Below, piece after piece: positions 45,509 to 55,700 of a stretch of 64,000 nt of DNA. Source of the DNA: Cladopsammia gracilis (taxonomy: Eukaryota; Cnidaria; Anthozoa; Scleractinia; Dendrophylliidae); the NCBI GenBank assembly GCA_022457155.1, contig JAJGOT010000321.1, positions 800,001 through 864,000 of the forward strand, given 5' to 3'. Each line of letters opens with the position of its first letter. The stretch's first letter is position 1. The position numbers were made by a program, and so were the translations under genes. The notes beneath the pieces were generated by a model, which saw nothing but the letters and a program-made list of their open reading frames with translations, was not told the origin of the DNA and made no database searches.

Positions 45509-45728
45509 TCAATTGATGACAGTGGAGACTTGGATAATGTCTCTGAATGCAGAATAACACCAGTTTTACAAATAAAATGAGCTCGAGGTCAAGAGCAGCC
45601 AATACCATAGAAATAGTAATTATCTCAATAGTATTCGCTGCTCTCAACCTTGATCTCATTTTATTTGTAAAACTGGTGCCATTCTGCTTTCAAAGACGTT
45701 ATTGAAGTGTTCACTGTCATCAATTGAT
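45509..45728. repeat. Long hairpin, about 91-bp arms
   Basis: Arms 45509-45599 and 45638-45728 pair with about 15 per cent mismatch. Outer ends ATCAATTGATGACAGTG match exactly, and inner blocks ACCAGTTTTACAAATAAAATGAG are exact. The loop is about 38 bp. Probably a MITE; a transcript would fold into a long stem. Confidence 0.7.
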
Positions 45729-45930
45729 AGCGGAGCACTTGCCGGGCCTGCGCAGCACCATACTCATAGAACCTGTCTCCGTCATTTTTCATCAGCGAAT
45801 TGTTTCGCGGGCGCGCCTCCGTGACATGTGTCAGTCGGTCGCGCAAGGCAAATTCGCGGGCGAGTATGACGTCGCAAAACATGCGCGTATGACGCCACAC
45901 GCCCGGCTACACAGTCGTCAGCTCTGTAAA
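45726..45930. repeat. Dispersed repeat C, copy 3 (partial)
   Basis: Head of repeat C only: AGCGGAGCACTTGCCGGGCC, ACTCATAGAACC, CATTTTTCAT, GCGCAAGGC and AAACATGCGCGTATGACGCC. Begins directly at the end of the long hairpin. Confidence 0.65.
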
Positions 45931-46249
45931 CACATTTTACAGCCATTGAGTCAGATTACAACCAGTCTTGAGTAAAATAATATCGAGTGAATGACTTTTA
46001 AATGAGTACATACATGTATGGACACCTCGTTATTGCACCCGACAGTTTGCTCTGTTCTGCTGTTAAAACTTTTAATATAATTATTTGTTTTCTTTAAAAT
46101 GACATTTTTTGGTCCTAGTGGTGACCATAATAATGGAATTCCACCATTGCACTGTGTATTATTTCACTCATGATGGTTTGCTTAGAACCAAAACTTTTTT
46201 AAGTGGAAAGTGAGAACTTTTGGCCATTTGCTAACAGAAAGTCCTTTTT

Positions 46250-46852
46250 AACCCGTGAATATACGCGCATGCGTAATGAACGGGTTATCGGTAACGACGA
46301 CAGATATCCAAATGAGTCACTCACTCGCTCACTCCTTCCATCAGCTGTAAACTTAGTGACGTAATGCTTTGTTACGAATGCGTTTTGTAACAAGAACAGC
46401 GTGAATCCAGCGATAACAATAACTAAATTGGTGTAAACGAATATAAACAACAATAAGCTTAAAGATGTTTCGCATTTGGAGTCTTTAATGCAACGTTAAA
46501 ATCGATCTAAAAGGAATTTTCAACTGAGACACGCGTTTTGATGGTTATCTATCTTCAAGTAATAAAATTTATTCTATTTCAAATCAGTGGTCATGGTGGT
46601 CGAGTGGTCTAAAGCGCGGATTTACAGCCGAAAGGTCCAAGTTCGAATCTCGCTCGTGCCGTTCTTTTTTTTTTTCTTTTTCTTCTTTCTTCTTCGGACT
46701 GAACATTATGAAAGTGATATACTGTAGTTTTATTTTTTGTGTTCGTCAAAAATTCTTACGTTTAATTTAAAAAAAAATATTGAACCGTGACAGAGTGAAA
46801 ACATAAGCTTACCACAATATTGCGTTACGCTAGCATTTCAAATTCACGGGTT
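46250..46852. repeat. Inverted-end unit containing a tRNA-like Pol III module
   Basis: AACCCGTGAAT (46250) and ATTCACGGGTT (46842) form 11-bp inverted ends about 600 bp apart. Between them lies a tRNA-like segment 46589-46660 with box A TGGTCGAGTGG, box B GTTCGAATC and a run of 10 T shortly after. The D-arm part resembles tRNA-Leu (GAGTGGTCTAAAGCGC). Acceptor and T-stem pairing is poor, so it is read as tRNA-derived, not a working tRNA. No target duplication seen. Confidence 0.4.
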
Positions 46853-46936
46853 GGCTCTAAGGAGCCTTTGATTCTGCTCTGGTCATAAATCAATTCACCA
46901 CACCTAGGAAAGGCAGAATAATAACAAACAAACAAA

Positions 46937-46938
<2 letters not shown>

Positions 46939-46964
<26 letters not shown>
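46939..46964. repeat. (TAA)n microsatellite
   Basis: About nine TAA units followed by related AT-rich sequence. The surrounding region 46860-47937 has no recognised gene. A short hairpin at about 47683-47727 (AAGTGGGCGTAAAA and its inverse) is the only other structure. Confidence 0.8.
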
Positions 46965-46967
<3 letters not shown>

Positions 46968-47946
46968 TTAATAAGAGAGTTCTTTATACAGGTGGCTTGT
47001 GTCACTCTAAGTGGTTTTCGATAGGGCACTCAGCGTACATATAAAAATTAAGGTTGCAAAAACAAAATTTCAAAGACTTAATCTAACATATACGTGTAGA
47101 CAGTGTAATTGCACATGACCAAATAACGTATGATTTGTACAAGTATGTACATGTACTAAGGAAAAGTAAAAGTTGTTTGGCTCCTGATCATTCCTTAGCG
47201 ACCCTTTAGTTTTGTTTTTTTGTCCAAATTTAACTTTTTATTTTAATTTCTTTGTGCGTTGTATCAAAACAATCCAACATGGATAGGACTGTACGGCTAT
47301 AGCTATATGGTATTCAATTTGTCTAAACAAACCTGTACTTTTTACTTCTCCTCCAATTTCTTCCAGGAAACAAGAAGCTCCACTGAGAAAAAAGATCAGA
47401 CATCAGTTGACATGCACTTACTATTGATCATTGTAAAATGGAATATATAATAATGGGGGGCAAATACACAACACAATTCACGGACAGCAAAGGTAGTAAA
47501 AAACAATCATGTACGACGAGCCAAGAAAAGAAAAGTATGGAACAATCACTGAAAAAAAATTCTTGCACAGTCTCGAAGATCCCCCCAAAAAAAATGCTCG
47601 GAAAAACTGCCCATCCTTTCTCCCCCACCCCCTCCCTCCAAAGTGAAATGATCCATCCCTAAGTTTCCAGTGCGCCAGCGAAAGTGGGCGTAAAACGGAA
47701 TCCATTTTCGATTTTACGCCCACTTATAAAATGTCAGATTTTTTAGGCTTTTTATACATGGCTGACATCTTCCCTTCTTCTACAGTCGCTTGGAAATGCG
47801 ATCCGGCGTAAAATTTGCAGAAGACTTGAACTTTGCCGAAAGAGATATATTTATATTCGTACGCTTGACAATAAACAGAGAACGTCAACAACATAAACTC
47901 GTGTCTACCTAGAATAGCAATGAGAAAGTCCCCGAAGCCCGTGAAC

Positions 47947-48246
47947 GGTAAAGTCTAGATTCCATAGCTCAGAAGGAGGTCGGACACCTTATTGAGACTT
48001 ATATAACGGAATAACTGGTTCGCTTTCAGTTAGGGACTAAGCAACCCGAAAAGCTAGGTGGTACAGTGGTACGGTAGGCTATGCAAGCCTAAGCCTAGCT
48101 GAGGTCACAGGTTCCATCCTGAGTGGGGATATTAGATTTTCTTTTTTACACTTAAAAATTTATTGAAAATGTAATTCTAAGTGTCGACATTACGTTATAT
48201 AATTCGCAATAAATGTCCGACCTCCTTCTGAGCTATAGACTCTACC
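47947..48246. mobile_element. Small TIR element with 9-bp target duplication and tRNA-like module
   Basis: A 300-bp element. TIRs GGTAAAGTCTAGATTCCATAGCTCAG-type (left) and GGTAGAGTCTATAGCTCAG (right, inverted) share TAGCTCAGAAGGAGGTCGGA. Flanked by the perfect 9-bp repeat CCCGTGAAC (47938-47946 and 48247-48255). At about 48055-48122 is a tRNA-like stretch: box A TGGTACAGTGG, box B GGTTCCATCC, then a T-rich terminator-like run. TAGCTCAGAAGG inside the TIR also fits a box A consensus. It ends about 230 bp before the start codon of the RRM/KH gene. Confidence 0.6.
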
Positions 48247-48473
48247 CCCGTGAACTCGAGAACTAAACCGGAAGTCAAAATATCCTTTCCGTAGTGTCCA
48301 GTGCCACTCTCAGCTTTTTTGTGGAGTCCAGTACCACGCGGCAAGTGGCCGCCATCTTGAAGTGGGCGAAAAAAAAATTAGCCCGGATCGGAGCAAGCTG
48401 CAGCGCAGCGTCTGCAGTCGGCCAATGTTTCTATTTGGAAGTCTTCGCAGAGTTGAGCATTATTTTATCCGAT

Positions 48474-48696
48474 ATGGCGAGCTTCTTAGACCGGATTCTG
48501 TCGCACGGGCCGAAAACGATGGTCCTTAGTCAAGAGCAAGCGGCGAGGAGCGTAGTGGTGTCGAATATAGCGCCACAGACTGCAGATGAAAACATTGTCA
48601 TTCATTTTCAGAAGCAAAAGAATGGCGGTGGGGAGATTGATCATATACACATTCCCAAGGAAGGAACAGCCGTCATTACCTTTGAGAGCAGAGAAG
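48474..48696 (+). CDS. Exon 1: start and first half of RRM-like domain
   Basis: ATG at 48474 (MASFLDRILSHGPKTM). The frame is open upstream to 48294, but the MASFLDR start fits better than the low-complexity upstream reading. RRM-like pattern: SVVVSNIAP (beta 1, RNP2 position), TADENIVIHFQKQKNGGGEI (helix 1), DHIHIPKEGTAVITFESRE (beta 2-3, RNP1 position). The donor is a weak G/GTTGTA, leaving phase 1. Confidence 0.65.
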
Positions 48697-51600
48697 GTTG
48701 TAGCTACATAGATATGTGATTGTGCTTACTAGATTTCGCCGAAACTTAATTATGCACTTGTCACTGGAAATTCACTTGTCATTCCCGAGTAAATTCTTTG
48801 GATCACTTATTTTTCATGTCTCTTAGCTCTTTCAAGAACAAGGCATTTAATATACAATACGTACTATTGTTATCAGATCAATTGTATGCAAATACCTTTA
48901 GCCGAAATGGCTAGTCGGGTTTCCAGTCAGCAGAAAAAAATACCGGTGAATGTATGAAAAAAAAAAATGGACTCATTGGATAAACTATCCCCACTAAGGA
49001 TGGCAGGAATCCGACCCTCAATTTATTGTCGGTGCCCTTTGAAAAATGAAATCCGAAGGGTTCATTTTTTGTCGGCACCTTAGAAAAAAAATCCGAAGAC
49101 TCCAAATTTTGTCGGCTTCTTTGAAGAAAAAATCCGAACCCTCCTTTGCAAAACATGTCTTTCCTTAGGGAGGGGGGGGGGGGGGGGGGGAGGTTTGCGG
49201 CTAAAAAGTGGAATGTCCCATCTACAGTCCTCAAGAGATTAGTTTTTTTCCGGTTTAGTTTTTCATTAAATTGGGTTTGAAATTAGTTTTTATGGAATTA
49301 TATTGTCAATGGATTCCTGTACAAACATCTACAATTTTGGGTCATGTGCCATGTTTTACCAGTTTAACCATGGAACAATATTTTCAGTAGTGCTCATATT
49401 TATCCAGGGTGCCCACATCAGCAATAATAAATCTAAAAAAGGAAAAGAAATAAAAATACTTTAAAAATTCAGCTAAAAACAAGCTCCTTTACATTTTATC
49501 ATCACAGACTCTTCTAAAATGTTCCATTCGGCAAGTCCTTGATAAAATATGCGTTTGAATTCTAGGAAGATGAAAATTGTTCTTATTTTGTGTATTATAT
49601 GAATGCATATTAAAATTTTTTGAAGTATCAAATTTAAATTTGATCAATCCATTAACATATTATGATTGTGAACATAGCCATGCCAAAAGCTGCCTGCATT
49701 TTGCAAGGGTTTGCCAACCAAGTGCTTCAAGGGCATGTGTTGAAGAGGAGAAAAGCTGGGTATGTAAAGGTTGAGAATTATATTATCTTTGCAGCCTTTT
49801 GCAACAGTTGAAGATCATCCATGAGAGTGGCATTAAACTTTTCACCCCAGATGTTGTCAGTATAATCAAATATACTACAGCTAATTAAGGCATGCTTACA
49901 TCGTGTTTACACTTGAGCATTTACCAAGGTTAAAATTTACTGAGGTTAAGTTAAAGTTAAAGTGTTGAAACCAAGTAAACCAAAGCGTGTTCAAATGAGA
50001 GTGATCCCCTAAATTGGGCCAGAGATAGACGCAAGAAGCCTAGTAAATTTGACTGGCAAGATCTATTTCTCGTTAAATGTTTTCATTTTCTCCAGCATTT
50101 ACATGAAAACTTCAGAAAATTTTCCTGCAACAATGAAGTATGGTGAAACACCAATAACAAGGAAAACAAACATGGGAAAAATAGAGAAAAAAGTGAAAAA
50201 AAATAGATGAAATTTTGCTTTCAGTGCACATGCCTGAAATGAAAAAGTGATATTTATACTAAAATCGACTGAAAGGAAAGGTCGTTTCAGTTTTCATGTT
50301 GCAAATGATGTTTTGGCTAGTTTGGTAGCAATTTGTGTAGACAACAGTCAAGAAACAGCATTGGCTTCAAATTGCCTTTCTTTGCTTAAATTCTAGGAGT
50401 GAATATGATGAAACTATGTTTTAATATCTGCACTTATTGCATGCAAGCATTAGTGAATCTGATGTTCTACAAGGATTATAGTGTTGTGACAGTTGCTTGA
50501 CAAGCTAGCTATAGCTGGTGGATGAACTGCTTTATTGTAACTCACAGTATACTTTGGAGAAATTGTTGTTTTGTCAGAGAACGTTATAAAATTGGTGATG
50601 TGCAAGATGCCATTCAATAATAAAAACACTCTAGTCTGTTTACAGTGGTCACTTATTTCTTCGTACTCTTAAAAAAATTCAAAACCTTTAGTGGGGGCTT
50701 AGACTTAACATGTTCTGCTATATAGGTGTGGGGCTTTTTCTTGATTTTTTTTCCTTAAGCTGTCTAATTGCCCCATTTTTCCCTGGGGTGCGGGTGGGGC
50801 TGGGGTTTCCAGTGACAAGTGCATAAGGGACCAGCCATTATTTAATGGGGAAGGGCAGGGGCACTATGTTTGGGGAGAGGGTCACATAATTTTGAGTGTC
50901 AATTTGGGAAGGGCCACTATCTTTCAAATTGGAATTTGAGAAGGGTTATAATAATTTTGTCCAAATTTACCTCGGGAGTCTCGAATTCCTCACCAGAGTA
51001 GAAACTTTGGAAGATTTTAGTCTGGTTTTCTTACATTAAAAATACACTTTTAGGACTCTTCAATGAGTCATCATTTCTGTTTTTCAGTGTAAGGTCAGAT
51101 AAGGTCAGATGTAGACTATAGTAATTCTAAAGTGATATCTTGTCTTTTCCTCATTGGTTTTGTTTGCAACGCATTTTTATTTAATTTAATTTTTCTAGCA
51201 CAACTTTGTCTGGTATCATATGCCTTTATCTGATAGTGAAAGCCTGAAGATTGTTCGCTGTGCTTTGTTAAATGAAGTAATGCATACAACAACTTTTTCC
51301 CCTGAGTGGTCTTAGTGTTCACCTAGTGTTATCAAATTAAATGATACATTACAGCCCAAAAGTGCAGAATGTAGGCCTGGAGCAGGGGTGGATCCAGGAA
51401 TCAAGAAATTTCTGAAAGGGGGGGGGGGGGGGTGGGGGGGTGGGGGGGGGGGGGGTTGGTTGTATGTACTGATTAAGGTGTAGTACACCTTCATAATATA
51501 ACTTTCCATGCCATTGAGGGTCCTGGGGCGTGTCCCCTGGAAATGTTTCTGCTTTTACCCTCTAAAACACTATTTACAGCATTCCTGAGACTCAAAAAGT

Positions 51601-52374
51601 GTCTGTGAAGTCAAAATATAAAATCTCTCAACCAGAAAACCCAAAATAATTATGCAGGATTAAAAGGGACAGTAGTAACAACGATAGTTATTTGTCATTT
51701 TTCTACATACCTCTTTAATCAAACAAATATTGTAGCTTGTAAGACTGTTCTATGATGAGCTTTTACAAAGCTCCCACCTTGTCTACCTATCATCATCAAT
51801 ATCATCTTCATCATCATCACCATCATTTTTTTTAATATGATGATAATTGTATCACCACAAAGTATAAAGCACTAGCAGGGACTTGTTTATACATGTATAG
51901 AAATGCAACTAACAGACTCTGTGTACCAATACCTTTTCTTTCAAAAAGGCCAAAAAAGAGGAGAATGAATTAATGTAGGTTTTATTGTCTAATTTTTGTT
52001 TGCAAATATAAAATTTTTCAATTGAAATATAAAAGTTCTTCAGGAGATAGGTTTTCTTTTCTCCAGCATTGCAGAATAGCCATATAAGATTTGACAATCA
52101 TCACCCATCACCATCGGTGTGCACAGTTTGTCTCAAGTTTCAAGTTAAATTTAGACAAAAAAAACCCTTCATTCTGATAGCCTTTTTACGCAATGTGCCA
52201 CTGACATTTATGACACCTTTTTTCAGTAACCCTCATCATACATCATTGGCTTCCAGGTCTTGTTAATCGCCGGTTTCTGTCATAAACACATTGTTATACA
52301 AATTAAATTATTGTAATTATATATAATGTTACTGATGAGTCTTTATCAATAAGCATAAGAATTTTCAAATATTA

Positions 52375-52405
<31 letters not shown>

Positions 52406-52692
52406 GAGCGATTTTCATTTGAGTGTCGTAAAACCAAAACCAAAGTAATTACTCTGACCAATCACAGCAGTCGTAAACAATCCAATGAACCAATCAAAGC
52501 TCGAAGCAAATACATGTCGCCGGCGCCAAGCGCGGGAAAACGCGTGCGAGCAAGTTGCGATTGGTTTTGGTTTTACTTCTGATTGGTCGAGAAAGTGGCG
52601 CGAGATTTTTTAGCCAATCACAAAGCGTAGCAATGCAAAACCAAAGCAATTGTTTAATTACTTTCGACACTCAATTGAAAACTGCTCTAATA

Positions 52693-52731
<39 letters not shown>

Positions 52732-55700
52732 TTTATCAGTATTATTAATTTGTTTTTGTTTACATCACTAGCCGCAAAAAGAGTATTGAAATATTCTCAT
52801 GTACTTGGAGGATCAAAATTGAAGCTTCAGCATTTCACCGCAAAAGACCCCCCTGAGGTAAAAGGAAGTTATAAGGAGTAATTTAGCAAACACAGAAGTA
52901 AGTAAATATAACATACATTTAAGAAGATGAACCTCCATTCCTGCTTCCTTACATTTTTATTACTAATTCATGTGCAATTATATTCAGAGGTAGTAAAAAT
53001 ATGCGATCTTCAGTAAGTGGGCACAGATTAATTTCTGCTTCAACTGGGTAAACCTGTGACAGTCTTATCAATGTATTCTTGGCTTTCACATGACGTCATA
53101 AAAATTAAAAAATCTAAAGAAAACGTCCTACAAAGCTGTTTCTAACATGGTATGTGGATACAAGTGTTATAATCTTTCACAAAAAGTTTCGGGTTTTAAC
53201 GATGTTTTGCTTCCGATTTACAAAGGTTTTAAATGTGTCACGCAATGCGTCACACTATTTCAGATAAGCCGTGAAAATAAACAAAATTGAATCAGCTGAA
53301 AGTTATTGTTTGCATTATAAGTGCTTATAAGCCGAGTTAATTGAGCTTATAGCAAATACAATAATTTTGGATGTGATTTTTGGTGTAATTAAGACTTTGA
53401 ATTTTTGGCCGCCATCTTTGTGCCCCTCTCAGGGGCACAAAGATACTAAAAATACCTAATACTCGTTCGCCTATAACTCTTGAACGAAATGCTTTTGCGC
53501 TTCAAAATTTGGCCAAGATGTGTAGTTTTTAACTCTTTACAATTCCATAAACATTTTGGATTCAAAATCTATTTTTTAATGCTTCTGAATTTTGATATGA
53601 CGTAAGAGAAAGCCAAGAATTCTCAAAAACAATGTGAGCTTGTCAAAAGCTTGCAAGGAATTTCGTACAAACCGGGCTTAGTGGTGAATTTTGAGCTGGT
53701 GACGCAAATGCATAAGGCCTATTGTACAGGATTCATTTCTCCTAGCAAACTGATATTTCAAGTGTTGGAAATTTGAAATTTTGGGCTCTATCCGGGTCAT
53801 CTTGTAGTATTATAAGGTGAAACCATTCAAGACTGAAAGGATCGCTTATCTAGTAGGTCACATGGCGGATAGCCAATGATCACGTGCGATCAACTTCACG
53901 TGTTCAAAGAACAAAGTATTTTAAGGTTCACTGAAGTTTTGATGTTCCAAGTGTTGTCTTTTGCAGAATTTAGTCTGAAGAAAGTGTGGAAAGGTCTTCG
54001 CATGATTCAGATCTCGTGCCATTGACCTTTAGCGAATTTGAACTCTTTCCGGTTGCTTATTTATAATAGACAAATTCGGCTAACGCATTATTGTACCCAA
54101 TTCAAACCTTCTGGGAATAAGATTCTTTGTTTGCAATATTTCCATATACAGTCGGACCTCTATTAAGCGGCCACCCTCCATTAAGCGGCCACTTTCCAAA
54201 GTCCCGAATTATTTGTCAGCAAAGTGCTGTATTCAATACCTCTATTCAACGGCCACCTCTATTAAGCGGCCGTGGCCACCTTTTTGCTGTTGGAAGTTTA
54301 GTATTTTCTGTTTTTTTACCTCTATTAGGCGGCCAGCAAATTATCTTTTCAAGCGAAATGGTGACAAATAATATGAAGGCGATAACTGATAACAACAAGA
54401 GCTGCAATTTTGAGCTAAATTTTTTACAGACTATTGATGCAAAAAAGGCCTAAGAAACTTGATGTTTTGTTACATAGATTTGCATATTTTTCTGTACATA
54501 TTCAACACTAAAAATACTGTACTTATCGAGTACATGCTCTGTGTTAGAGCCAGAACTTTGCACGGACTTGAAATGCGTAAATACAGGGCACTTAATTTTT
54601 TGTTTCAATATCTTCACATATGTTCACTTTTCAACAAGCGTTTTGCTATATAGAGGCAATAAAATGACGTTGACTGCCATTTCTATCCAATTTATATTGT
54701 ACCTCTATTAAACGGCCAACCTCTATTAAGCGGCCAGTTTTCAAAGTCCCGAGGGTGGCCGCTTAATAGAGGTCCGACTGTAATTTCTATGTCAATGCTT
54801 CATTGATATGGAAATATGACGAACAAAGAGTTCTAATCCCAAAAGGTTTGAATTGGGTACAACAATACTTAAGCCGAATTTGTCTATTGGATTGCATCTT
54901 TGTTACCCTTAATAAACAAATTTCATTGTTACAGCTTTTGGTTTTGGCAAAGTGTCTAAGACACAAAATGAAAATCCTAATATGACAATTCTGACCGTCC
55001 CACATTTTTCATCCCATTGTATGGTCAAAATGACTGGGAATGGATGCATGTTAGTCCGTAAGATGCCTCATCCCCTTAGATTGGGACCTGGATGGCGGAG
55101 GTAATGTTCATGTCTTTCAAGTCGATGGAACACGAAAGCCGTGTTCACACTGAACCTTAATTATATTCAACTGAAGTATAATTCAGGCTATTGTACTCCA
55201 TTCAATTTTATTCAATAGTGTTTCGGTTCACATCTGCGAAAATATGAATAAACTAGGCAGGGTAACCTCGCAATCTGAAGTTGAAAACAAAATGGCGCCC
55301 TATCATATCGCGTAGCTGCCATGATTATCACCACCATGCTTGATTTTCAGGGGAGAAGAAAGGCAAGGAAAGCTGCCGAGACCAGAAGAAAACAAATCCG
55401 TCGTCGCAAATTTTTTGCTTTAGGTTGTTAACTTTAACGCGGCACTGTTGTGCACTTCTTGAGCACCCTCTATCGGCCATCCCTTGGCATATTTTGTCCC
55501 ATTCTCTATTTTCGAATTGCCCATAATACACTTTGTTTGCCCCCCAAATTTTGCATAAACTATTGTTTGTAAATGCTCTTGGGAGGACTGCATATTCCAA
55601 AGAGCATTTCAAAACAATAGTTTATGCAAAATTTGGGGGGCAAACAAAGTGTATTATGGGTAATTCGAAAATAGAGAATACGAGTTTTTTGTTGTGCATA

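Noticed and set aside
46589..46660. Possible tRNA-Leu gene
   Set aside because: Boxes A and B are present, but acceptor and T-stems do not pair and the variable arm is missing; treated as tRNA-derived repeat.
49577..49774. 65-codon Cys-rich ORF in intron 1 of the RRM/KH gene
   Set aside because: The Cys pattern has no zinc-finger spacing, and no phase-compatible acceptor and donor pair was found.
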